Shown here piece after piece: positions 33,667 to 41,986 of a stretch of DNA of 64,000 bases; the first letter of the stretch is position 1; each line of letters opens with the position of its first letter. The notes under the pieces are model-generated. The model ran no database searches, was not told the origin of the DNA, and worked only from the letters and a program-made list of their open reading frames with translations. The position numbers were made by a program, and so were the translations under genes. This stretch comes from Bacteroidota bacterium. Its GTDB lineage: Bacteria > Bacteroidota > Bacteroidia > Chitinophagales > Chitinophagaceae. The DNA is taken from positions 148,771 through 212,770 of the forward strand of contig JAFDYF010000068.1 in assembly GCA_018267575.1 (NCBI GenBank). The letters run 5' to 3'.

Positions 33667-34158
33667 TACCGAAACGCATAGTAGCTTAAACTGCATATAG
33701 GTTTGCAATTTATTAAAAGCTGGCTTAGATTAGAGTTGAAACGCGACCCAAGACAAACTTGTACCGACATCGGCGCAAAGAGGTCGTTTTCGTGGCAGGA
33801 GTATGCACGGGAAATGGCACAAAAGCCTACTATGCAAGGAGGAATGGGCTCTGCATCATATAGGTCGGTGCTGCGCAAAGCTATTTGTACGATGGTAGTT
33901 TTTATGCACCTCTTGTTCAAGCGGGGTCTACCACATCAAACCCCGCTTATAGGAAATACAAAATGGCGAAATGAAATAAGCTTGCACATGTTGGCTTTAT
34001 AGTTTTATAAACACTATGTTTTTCCCCCCTAAGGAATCAGCTCGCCAGACCTGCTAGGATGAAAGGCTTTATAAAATAAACCCCGGCTAAGAATAGTCGG
34101 GGCTCTGCACTTCAGGTTAATTGTACGAGGACCTGAATAAATTAAAATCTTGATAGAA
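33667..34158. other. Intergenic region with hairpins; no convincing gene
   Basis: About 490 bases. It holds a hairpin AAGCGGGGT/ACCCCGCTT (33920-33947) and the 24-bp segment shared with 29424 (33954-33977). A second hairpin, TTCAGGT/ACCTGAA (34111-34137), lies further right. A 99-codon ORF is present but looks non-coding. Confidence 0.55.
34081..34102 (-). terminator. Terminator hairpin after the VIT1-like gene
   Basis: CCCCGGCTA (34081-34089) pairs with TAGTCGGGG (34094-34102) around AGAA, with one weak pair. On the minus strand the hairpin is followed by the T-rich TTTATTTTA. Confidence 0.7.
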
Positions 34159-34845
34159 TCAGCTCACCCATTTAGCAATACCAAAAGCAGCCGCAGCTGC
34201 AATTAGTCCAATCATTGTCACTTTAAAAGCACCGCTAATGGGTGGCTGTCCCGTTACCTTGCTTTTAAAATAACCAAATACAAATAAGCAAATGGTGGTG
34301 ATAATAGCCGAAACCATCAAGCCTTGCTGTGGGTCGATGGTAAAATAATAAGCTGACAGGGGCAAAAGACCTCCAATAAAATAAGCCACTCCAATGGTAA
34401 GCGCCGAGTTTCTTGCCCGGTTGGGGTCGGGCTTTTCCAGACCCAATTCAAAACGCATCATAAAGTTTACCCACTTTGTTTTATCGTTTGCCAATTCATT
34501 GGCCAGTATACTTTGTCCTTCGTTGCTAATCCCATATTCTTTGAACACATCTTTTACTTCCTGCAATTCCTTTTCTGGAACCGATTCAACCTCATCAAAT
34601 TCTCGTTTTAATTCACTTTCGTAATGCTCCAGTTCTGTTTTTCCTGCAAGATATCCTCCCAGGCCCATGGCAATACAGCCTGCAACTATTTCTGCAATGC
34701 CCGCTGTGATTACAATAGCATTGCTGCTAACTGCCCCGCTTAAACCTGCTGCCAATGCAAAAGGCACGGTTAGCCCATCGCTCATGCCAATGACTATATC
34801 TGTGATTAGGTCTGAACTTTTTAAGTGTTTTTCTAGATGTACCAT
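34159..34845 (-). CDS. VIT1/CCC1-family iron/manganese transporter
   Basis: A 228-residue membrane protein. The first helix carries DLITDIVIGMSDGLTVPFALAAGLSGA, the hallmark of the VIT1/CCC1 family, followed by AGIAEIVAGCIAMGLGGYLAGKTE. A charged central segment (about 75-140, EVESVPEKELQEVKDVFKEYG) is the metal-collecting region, and three more helices follow. It probably exports Fe(II) or Mn(II). It is 18 bases behind the RND adaptor gene, so it may be cotranscribed with the metal efflux system. Confidence 0.88.
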   Translation of the reverse strand: MVHLEKHLKSSDLITDIVIGMSDGLTVPFALAAGLSGAVSSNAIVITAGIAEIVAGCIAMGLGGYLAGKTELEHYESELKREFDEVESVPEKELQEVKDVFKEYGISNEGQSILANELANDKTKWVNFMMRFELGLEKPDPNRARNSALTIGVAYFIGGLLPLSAYYFTIDPQQGLMVSAIITTICLFVFGYFKSKVTGQPPISGAFKVTMIGLIAAAAAFGIAKWVS

Positions 34846-34863
34846 AATTAATCATTTGTTTGG

Positions 34864-35994
34864 CTATTCTTCCGATTTATTTTTTAAGCTCATCAATAAG
34901 GAATACGCTCCCTTTTTTACAAATTCCTTTAAAGCCATTTCATTGGAAATAAGAACTTCCGTGAACCCATTTTCTCTGTCCCCAGTATTTATTTCTACCA
35001 TCTCAAATTGGTTATCTGTCTTTTTCGTGAACGCAAATTGCTTGTTATTGTACCGCACCAAAGCCTCATCGGGTAATACCCTTGCCCTATTGTTTTTGAC
35101 TTCGATTTCGGCGTTCATATAAGTACCGGGTATCAAGGTTTTATCATAGTCCTCAAAATGGCAGTGTACATCTGTACTGCGGTCGCTGTAGATATCCTTC
35201 CCAATCAATAGAATCTCACAGCGATGCTTTTTCAAAGGCTCGTGATTTGTAAATGCGATTAACTGTTGTCCGATAAAAAGTTTATCAAGATCCTTTTCAA
35301 AAACTTTTAATGCCAAATGGATATCGGTTGGGTTGATCAGCTCAAACAACACTTCTGTAGGGGAAACATATTTACCTATGTTCACATTCACCTTTGAAAC
35401 ATAGCCATCAATGGGTGAATAGACACTGATACTTTTGGAAATGGTTGTGATACTCAGTTTTCCCGGATCGATCCCCACCAGTTTTAGTTTTTCACTTAGT
35501 GAGGCAATCAATATTTTCTGGCTTTCGTAATCTGCTTCAGCCTGTTGGTACACTTTATCACTACTGGCCTTGCTTTGATTCAGGTCTTTTTGTCGCAAAT
35601 ATTCATTCTCCATAAAGCCGAGTTTCGCTTTGGCCGAGAGATAGTCCTGTTGCAATTGGATATATTGCTGATCTTCCATCACTGCAATGGATTCTCCCTT
35701 TTTCACATGCATACCGGGCAAAAGCTTGGTAGTTTTGAGATAACCGCCCAATGGTACGCTGATGGATACCATATTTTGCGGGGGCACATCGACCTTCCCA
35801 TTTACTTTTAGAATGGATGATATTTCCTTTTCTTCAATTTTACCCGTAACGATGCCAGCATTTTTTATCTGAGCATCCGTAAGCGTAACGAGATTTTCGG
35901 CAAGTGGAGCATTGACTACCTTCTCATCCGATCGCTTATGATTACATGCAAAAAGAAAGAATGCTGCTAATGAATAAAATAATTTGAGCTTCAT
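34864..35994 (-). CDS. RND efflux periplasmic adaptor (CusB/CzcB type), lipoprotein
   Basis: A 376-residue membrane fusion protein. The signal peptide ends in FFLFAC, a lipobox with Cys17. Next come the barrel-sandwich half VPPQNMVSISVPLGGYLKTTKLLPGMHVKKGESIAVMED, a coiled-coil hairpin (about 110-175), the second lipoyl half VYSPIDGYVSKVNVNIGKYV and a beta-barrel (about 215-300). It links the inner-membrane pump to the outer-membrane channel, both encoded by the single gene 7 bases upstream. Metal type cannot be read from the sequence. Confidence 0.88.
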   Translation of the reverse strand: MKLKLFYSLAAFFLFACNHKRSDEKVVNAPLAENLVTLTDAQIKNAGIVTGKIEEKEISSILKVNGKVDVPPQNMVSISVPLGGYLKTTKLLPGMHVKKGESIAVMEDQQYIQLQQDYLSAKAKLGFMENEYLRQKDLNQSKASSDKVYQQAEADYESQKILIASLSEKLKLVGIDPGKLSITTISKSISVYSPIDGYVSKVNVNIGKYVSPTEVLFELINPTDIHLALKVFEKDLDKLFIGQQLIAFTNHEPLKKHRCEILLIGKDIYSDRSTDVHCHFEDYDKTLIPGTYMNAEIEVKNNRARVLPDEALVRYNNKQFAFTKKTDNQFEMVEINTGDRENGFTEVLISNEMALKEFVKKGAYSLLMSLKNKSEE

Positions 35995-36001
35995 TCGTTT
36001 G

Positions 36002-39000
36002 TTATTTATTAGTGAGATAATTTAATTCGATGATGGACTCATTCAATTTTCTAACTGCTTCCACATAGCCGCTTTTTACGACCATGGACTGGTTTACCAA
36101 TTGCGCCCATTCCAGATAATTGATTTCGCCCAAGCCCAGTTGCTTATTGGCAACTTCCAAGATCTGCTGTGCATTTCCCAAAGCCGATAGCTCAAGATAT
36201 TTAACCGCTTGCAAGTTTTGGGTAAACTGTGCCAAAGCCGTTTCGTATCCCGATTCCAATAATTGAACACCTAAGGAATAATCCCCTTCAGCTATTTGTT
36301 TATTGATCTTTGCGCTGCCAATCTTGGCTTTCTGAGCTTTTGTGAACAGCGGAATACCAAGCCCCAACTGAACAGAATGAAAACGTTTGGAAGCATTGTA
36401 AACATGATCATCCGCACCCAATCCTTGTATGCTCGTATTATTATAAGCCAAAGACAGGTCGGGCAATAATCTGCTTTTTTCCAAAGCGATCATGGCATTG
36501 GCTATCTGTTCCTGTTGTTGGATATTTTTTAGAATCGGATGTTCCTTGAGCAATGAGGTATCCTCGATAGCTGGCAACTTCATTTTATAATTTGTTTCCT
36601 TTGGCACAAAAGCAGATGCACTGTTTAGAAGCAACTTGAATTTTAATTGCCACATGATTGAATCCTGTACCAGTTGGTTCATTTGTACTTTTATCTGACC
36701 CAGCAATGCCTCTGCATTCAGCTTTTCTAACAGGTTGCTTTCTCCTTTTGCCATCCTCAAGGTTGCACGGTCATACACCGCTGTATAAAGGCTATCGGCT
36801 AGTACTAACAAGTTTCTTTTTTCATTCACATACAACAGCTGATAAAAAACCAAGACCACTTGTTTTTTTAGTTCCGCTTTTTGTAGAGACTGGTTGAATA
36901 AACTGCTTTTCCATTCCTGCTGCAATAGCTCTTTCTGTCTGTTGTATACGGTCGGGAAACTGAAAGATTGAGCCAAGCCAAATTTGGTATCGTTGTAAAT
37001 ACTATTGATCTGTCCAGCTTCGGCGATGAGATTGGTTTGCGGGATGGTTGCGTTGGATTGTATGAGCATTTTGCGATACTCCGTCTTTAGCTGCTCATTT
37101 CTCATCATCAAGTTATTCTTTAAAGCTGAATCAATGGCCGCTTTCAATGTGATAGGAGTTTGCGCACCGGACTGATTAGATAGGGTCAAAAGCAGCAGGA
37201 TGATGGAGGTGCCGATAATGGACTTATGCTTATTATCATCTTTCTTTTTAATCGATATCTTTTTTTCAAAAAGGATATACAATACCGGAAGGATGAAAAG
37301 TGTTAGAAAAGTAGCGATGAGCAATCCTCCAATCACCACTGTTGCCAAAGGTCGTTGCACTTCTGCCCCCGCCCCATTGCTAAGGGCCATTGGTAAAAAG
37401 CCTAAGGAGGCCACAAAGGCCGTCATCAATACAGGTCTTAACCTTACCTTGGTACCCATGAGCACGATCCTTTTTAAATCGGTGAGCCCACCGCTTTTCA
37501 ATTGATTGAATTCGGCAATCAGCACGATACCATTCAATACCGCCACCCCGAACAATGCAATAAAACCAATCCCAGCACTGATGCTAAAGGGCATGCCACG
37601 AAGTGCCAGAAAAAAAATGCCGCCAATGGCAGAAAGTGGTATTGCTGAATAAATCAAGAGTCCTTGTTTGATGGAATTGAAAGCAAAATAGAGCAACAGA
37701 AAAATCAGCAAAAGCGAAACAGGAACGGCAATCATTAAACGTTGTTTTGCCTGGTTAAGATTTTCGAAAGCTCCGCCATAGGTTACATAATAACCAGCTG
37801 GTAGTTTTAACTGTTTGTCAACTTTTGATTGCAGTTCATGCACGATGCTCTGCACGTCTCTTCCCCGCACATTAAAACCTACCACTATCCGGCGCTTTGC
37901 ATCTTCCCGCTGGATCTGGTTTGGCCCATCTTTAATTTGTACATTGGCCAATTGGTATAATGGCACTTGTGTTCCGGTGGAGGTTGGTATCAAAAGATTC
38001 TGCACATCTTTCACATCTCTTTTTAAATCACCCTTAAGCCTTACCACAATATCAAATCGCTTTTCCCCCTCAAACAACATGCCCGTACTCTGCCCCGCAA
38101 ATGCCATATTCACCGCTTTGTTGATATCGGAAATATTGAGCCCATATTGGGCAATGGCATTTCGGTTATAATCAATGATAATCTGGGGCATGCCAGAAAC
38201 CGCTTCCACATATAAATTTTTGGCTCCTTCTACTGTATTGATAATGGTCCCCAGTTTTTTGGCATAGTCAGCAAGTGTATCCAAATTTTCACCAAAAATT
38301 TTACAGACCACATCCTGCCTTGCACCGGTCATCAATTCATTGAAACGCATCTGAACGGGAAACTGGAATCCCGTAGTAACTCCCGGCAATACTTGCAATG
38401 CCTTGCCCATTTTTTCCGAAAGCTCATTGAAAGTTTTGGCCGATGTCCATTCTTTTTTAGGTTTCAATATCACCATCATATCGCTCGCATCCATGGGCAT
38501 GGGGTCGGTTGGCACTTCCCCGCTGCCGATTTTTGTGACCACTTTTTCTACCTCGGGAAACTGTGATTTCAAAATATGCGCTGCTTTTTGGGTATTGGTA
38601 ATAGTTGTGTTCAGGCTACTGCCAGTTAGTACACGGGTATCCACTGCAAAATCTCCTTCTTCCAATGCAGGAATAAATTCACCTCCCAAAGTACTAAGCA
38701 CAACTAGTGCTGAAATAAAAATAACTATCACCGCCAGAAGGGCAGTTCTGGGAAAACCCAACACTTTGCCCAAAAAAGACTGGTAAGCTTTTTCCACACG
38801 GTTCATCATCTTATCAGAAATATTGGGCTCGTGCTTTATTTTTTTGCTTAGGAAGATGGCACTCATCATCGGTATATAGGTGAGTGAAAGCAAAAAAGCA
38901 CCCAACAATGCAAAAGCCACCGTCTGGGCCATGGGTTTGAACATCTTTCCTTCAATACCTTGCAAGGTGAAAATGGGTAGGTACACAACCAAGATGATGA

Positions 39001-40369
39001 TCTGACCAAAAACAGCACTGTTCATCATCTTGCTGGCAGACTGGTTTACTTCTATGTCCATTTCAGGTTGGCTCAACCTATTGATATGCTTGAACTGTTT
39101 ACTATGTGCCAGCCTATGCATCACCGCTTCCACAATAATCACTGCACCGTCAACAATCAACCCAAAATCCAATGCGCCCAAGCTCATCAGGTTGCCACTC
39201 ACCCCAAACAGGTTCATCATAATCACGGCAAACAACATGGCCAAGGGTATTACGGAGGCAACCAGCAAACCAGCCCTAAAATTGCCCAAGAACATCACCA
39301 GCACAAATACCACAATCAGCGCTCCTTCGGTAAGGTTTTTTTCAACGGTGCCAATGGCGTTGTTCACCATCTTAGTACGGTCGAGAAAGGGTTCAATCAT
39401 TACTCCTTCCGGGAGTGTTTTTTGAATCTGCGCAATCCGCTCCTTCACATTTTTAATTACTTCATTACTATTGGCTCCTTTCAACATCATTACGACTGCT
39501 CCGGCCACTTCCCCTTTATCGTTATAACACATGGCACCATACCTCGTAGCATTGCCGATTTTTATATCCGCAACATCCCTGATGAATAAGGGGGTTCCAC
39601 CATCAAGACTTTTGATGGATATGTTTTTGATGTCGTCGATACTGCCCACCAATCCTTCGCTACGTATATACAATACCGTTGGCCCCTTTTCAATATAGGC
39701 GCCGCCCGTGTTTTGGTTATTGTTCTCTAATGCCTTAAAAATATCGTAGATGCTGATATTGTAGGAAAGCAGTTTATTGGGATCTACTTCAATGGAATAT
39801 TGTTTTAGCTTACCGCCAAAACTGCTCACTTCGGCAACTCCTTTCACTCCCAAAAGTTGTCGGCGTACAATCCAATCCTGTATGGTTCGTAAATCTGTTT
39901 CTGTAAATTGATTCTCATAACCATCTTTGGGTCTTACCACATATTGGTAGATTTCACCCAACCCCGTGCTTACCGGCCCCAATTCTGGGATGCCAATTCC
40001 CTGTGGGATTTGAGACTGCACCCTCTGTAGCCTCTCTGCAACTTGCTGTCTGGCCCAGTATATATCAGTGGCATCATCAAAAACAATCGTCACCAATGAA
40101 AGCCCAAACCTTGAGAAACTCCGTATTTCCTTTAAACCGGAAATATTATTATTGGCCTGCTCTATGGGAAACGTGACCAACCTTTCAATATCTGTTGCAC
40201 CAAAAGAAGGCGCAATGGTGATCACTTGTACCTGATTATTGGTAATATCAGGTACCGCATCTATCGGCAGTTTTGTGAATTGGTAACTGCCATAACCAAT
40301 CAGGGCAATAATGAATAGCCCAACAATGAGTTTGTTTTTAACCGCAAACCCAATTATTGCATTCAGCAT
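36002..40369 (-). CDS. CusA/CzcA heavy-metal RND pump fused to a TolC-like outer-membrane factor
   Basis: A 1455-residue protein. Residues 1-~1035 are a complete heavy-metal RND pump: first helix LIVGLFIIALIGYGSYQF, the PDITNNQVQV loop, the proton-relay helix GALDFGLIVDGAVIIVEA (Asp residues near 400), a second repeat with VQMRFNELMTGARQDVV, and the final helix ATFLTLFILPVLYILF. A lysine-rich link is followed by a new signal-peptide-like stretch (SIIGTSIILLLLTLSNQSGAQT). Then come ~400 residues of TolC/CzcC type: TLKAAIDSALKNNLMMRN, coiled-coil helices and VQLGLGIPLF. The ORF is continuous, so this is a fusion and not a frameshift artefact. It probably exports Cu/Ag or Co/Zn/Cd. Confidence 0.92.
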   Translation of the reverse strand: MLNAIIGFAVKNKLIVGLFIIALIGYGSYQFTKLPIDAVPDITNNQVQVITIAPSFGATDIERLVTFPIEQANNNISGLKEIRSFSRFGLSLVTIVFDDATDIYWARQQVAERLQRVQSQIPQGIGIPELGPVSTGLGEIYQYVVRPKDGYENQFTETDLRTIQDWIVRRQLLGVKGVAEVSSFGGKLKQYSIEVDPNKLLSYNISIYDIFKALENNNQNTGGAYIEKGPTVLYIRSEGLVGSIDDIKNISIKSLDGGTPLFIRDVADIKIGNATRYGAMCYNDKGEVAGAVVMMLKGANSNEVIKNVKERIAQIQKTLPEGVMIEPFLDRTKMVNNAIGTVEKNLTEGALIVVFVLVMFLGNFRAGLLVASVIPLAMLFAVIMMNLFGVSGNLMSLGALDFGLIVDGAVIIVEAVMHRLAHSKQFKHINRLSQPEMDIEVNQSASKMMNSAVFGQIIILVVYLPIFTLQGIEGKMFKPMAQTVAFALLGAFLLSLTYIPMMSAIFLSKKIKHEPNISDKMMNRVEKAYQSFLGKVLGFPRTALLAVIVIFISALVVLSTLGGEFIPALEEGDFAVDTRVLTGSSLNTTITNTQKAAHILKSQFPEVEKVVTKIGSGEVPTDPMPMDASDMMVILKPKKEWTSAKTFNELSEKMGKALQVLPGVTTGFQFPVQMRFNELMTGARQDVVCKIFGENLDTLADYAKKLGTIINTVEGAKNLYVEAVSGMPQIIIDYNRNAIAQYGLNISDINKAVNMAFAGQSTGMLFEGEKRFDIVVRLKGDLKRDVKDVQNLLIPTSTGTQVPLYQLANVQIKDGPNQIQREDAKRRIVVGFNVRGRDVQSIVHELQSKVDKQLKLPAGYYVTYGGAFENLNQAKQRLMIAVPVSLLLIFLLLYFAFNSIKQGLLIYSAIPLSAIGGIFFLALRGMPFSISAGIGFIALFGVAVLNGIVLIAEFNQLKSGGLTDLKRIVLMGTKVRLRPVLMTAFVASLGFLPMALSNGAGAEVQRPLATVVIGGLLIATFLTLFILPVLYILFEKKISIKKKDDNKHKSIIGTSIILLLLTLSNQSGAQTPITLKAAIDSALKNNLMMRNEQLKTEYRKMLIQSNATIPQTNLIAEAGQINSIYNDTKFGLAQSFSFPTVYNRQKELLQQEWKSSLFNQSLQKAELKKQVVLVFYQLLYVNEKRNLLVLADSLYTAVYDRATLRMAKGESNLLEKLNAEALLGQIKVQMNQLVQDSIMWQLKFKLLLNSASAFVPKETNYKMKLPAIEDTSLLKEHPILKNIQQQEQIANAMIALEKSRLLPDLSLAYNNTSIQGLGADDHVYNASKRFHSVQLGLGIPLFTKAQKAKIGSAKINKQIAEGDYSLGVQLLESGYETALAQFTQNLQAVKYLELSALGNAQQILEVANKQLGLGEINYLEWAQLVNQSMVVKSGYVEAVRKLNESIIELNYLTNK

Positions 40370-40389
40370 AATGGTCTTGTTTATTTATA

Positions 40390-40452
40390 TACAGGAATGG
40401 GCTCTTTGATATAATCAAATGCCTGTATCATAAGAACGATTTCTTATGATAC
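40390..40452. promoter_or_regulatory. Strong inverted repeats in the cusA leader
   Basis: GTATCATAAGAA/TTCTTATGATAC (40425-40436, 40441-40452) is a perfect 12-bp stem with a CGAT loop. Next to it TTTGAT-ATA-ATCAAA (40405-40419) is enclosed by ACAGG/CCTGT. Both lie between the small secreted-protein gene and the pump start. This is either an operator for an unseen regulator or an mRNA structure. Confidence 0.55.
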
Positions 40453-40474
40453 TTTTTTTCTTACCGGAGAGCAA

Positions 40475-40861
40475 TTAGCAATACTTGGGAGGCTGCCAGA
40501 TTTTGGACAGATAAGAGGATGGTATAAATGGCGGTTTTGCAAAACTTGGGGTTTTGCTTGAATCTAAAATAGGCGCCAAAATCGCATACTGCACCTGTAA
40601 TGGAACATAAGCCGTTGTGATTGTAGAAAGGCAGCAACTGGTAGTCTTGAACGGGAGCTGCATATCCCGGTCATAGTCTTTATCTCTTGGGCTACCGTGC
40701 ATATAATGCATGTCCAAGAATTGCAGCAGACTGAGATTTTTATTTTCCTGCCGATGTTCCTGAAAATGCATAAACACCACCGGCAGCTTCAACAACTGAT
40801 GTGCTTCGGTTGTAGAAAGCAGGTAGATAGCTAGAAAAAATATGGTAATTCCTTTTTTCAT
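40475..40861 (-). CDS. Small secreted protein upstream of the metal pump
   Basis: A 128-residue protein with an N-terminal signal peptide (GITIFFLAIYLLSTTEA). Residues that could bind soft metals are scattered: His, Met and Cys in FMHFQEHRQENKN, LDMHYMHGSPRDKDYDRDMQLPF and SCC. I recall similar proteins beside CusA genes of Bacteroidota, with the same HGSPxDxDYDRDMQLPF stretch. A periplasmic metal-binding role is inferred. It lies 105 bases upstream of the pump gene, with hairpins between. Confidence 0.65.
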   Translation of the reverse strand: MKKGITIFFLAIYLLSTTEAHQLLKLPVVFMHFQEHRQENKNLSLLQFLDMHYMHGSPRDKDYDRDMQLPFKTTSCCLSTITTAYVPLQVQYAILAPILDSSKTPSFAKPPFIPSSYLSKIWQPPKYC

Positions 40862-40925
40862 GAACCCGGCAAAGTTAAAACAAAACTTTGTTTAGAGAAA
40901 TACAGAAAAACCCATCACGGAAAAA

Positions 40926-41747
40926 TCAATTAGTACGCTTAGCCCTGATGGCTTCCAATGCCTGTTGCTGGTTGTCCAGTTCCTTTTGTTGCGCTTCCTG
41001 ATTGGTTTTGTTCTCATCCAGATCGGCTTGGGCCTTCCTCAGTTTTTTGCGCAGGTTATCTTGTTCATCCAGCAGTTTGTTCATTTTTTTCTGGGCCTTG
41101 TTCTTCACATTATCATCGGCGCCTATCGTATTCTGGATGTCGTTGGTCTGCTTTATAATATCAGTCTTGTTTTGGTCCTGGTCTGCCTCCAATTTCCGAA
41201 TCTTTTTTTCAATGTCACTCTGGTCATTGATCAGATTGTTCATTTTCTTCTGCGCTTTCTTTACCACATCCTGTTGATCGGCGAACTGTACATCTACATT
41301 ATGCGCCGAGATGGCAGGTACCAGGTTATTTAGAAAAGCTTTTGCTTTGTCTGTTTGCCCCGTGCTATCCATAGCAGGCCTTGAAAGGATATCTTGGTTG
41401 GCTTTTGTTACCAAAAGCGTAATCACGGAATAGTCCTTTTCTTTCTTTTTGCGGTCCACTTTAAAATAAAGGTCGCTGGGGTCCTGATCGGCACTGTCCA
41501 GTTTTGCACCACGGAAAATATCAAACCCTTTTGAACTAGAGCTTTTAAAGCCCCTTTTGTTCATATAGTCTTTGATGGCATCTTCTACAATAGATGTTTT
41601 GTAAGGCAACTCAATAATAGCCACTTGCTGCGAGGTCTTCTGGTAGTCCATCTTGCCTTCATATGCCTGCGCATAAGTGGCCATCCTAAAAGATAATAAA
41701 ACTATTAATAGAAGTATACTTTTTCTCATCTTATTCATTTTTTGCAA
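40926..41747 (-). CDS. Periplasmic coiled-coil protein, unknown function
   Basis: A 273-residue protein. Three close starts exist; MRKSILLLIVLLSFRMATYAQ (ATG at 41729) gives the cleanest signal peptide. Residues ~30-140 form a mixed alpha/beta domain of unknown family. Residues ~160-270 are an almost unbroken coiled coil rich in Lys, Asp, Asn and Gln, with two similar halves (VVKKAQKKMNNLINDQSDIEKKIRKLEADQ and VKNKAQKKMNKLLDEQDNLRKKLRKAQADL). This internal duplication suggests a folded-back hairpin. Confidence 0.7.
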   Translation of the reverse strand: MQKMNKMRKSILLLIVLLSFRMATYAQAYEGKMDYQKTSQQVAIIELPYKTSIVEDAIKDYMNKRGFKSSSSKGFDIFRGAKLDSADQDPSDLYFKVDRKKKEKDYSVITLLVTKANQDILSRPAMDSTGQTDKAKAFLNNLVPAISAHNVDVQFADQQDVVKKAQKKMNNLINDQSDIEKKIRKLEADQDQNKTDIIKQTNDIQNTIGADDNVKNKAQKKMNKLLDEQDNLRKKLRKAQADLDENKTNQEAQQKELDNQQQALEAIRAKRTN

Positions 41748-41936
41748 ATGTACATGATTTCAATTTCTATTTTCTTGACGGATATGGGTAAAAAACCATG
41801 GGATAAGCCCTTATGGACAAGCAGTATGAATAGTCTCCATGATATTAATTTTACTATTTGTCCGAGTTCACAGACTATAAGTTTAAAACAACTTAGATTT
41901 ATCCCTTGAACCATATCATAATATTAGTTTTTATCG

Positions 41937-41970
41937 TTTGAGCAATATCGGCTTATGAAGATTATTTTTG
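41937..41970 (+). promoter_or_regulatory. Bacteroidota-type promoter of the flippase gene
   Basis: TTTG at 41937-41940 and TATTTTTG at 41963-41970 fit the TTG/TAnnTTTG consensus with a 22-base spacer. Transcription would start only a few bases before the TTG start codon, giving a very short leader. Confidence 0.5.
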
Positions 41971-41986
41971 CAATTAAACCTATTGA

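Noticed and set aside
33703..34002. 99-codon plus-strand ORF with an opposing 85-codon ORF
   Set aside because: Both lie over hairpins and a shared repeat, start at non-ATG or arbitrary codons and do not look like protein.
40425..40452. Hairpin as an intrinsic terminator
   Set aside because: The T-run is on the plus-strand side only, while the genes around it are all on the minus strand.
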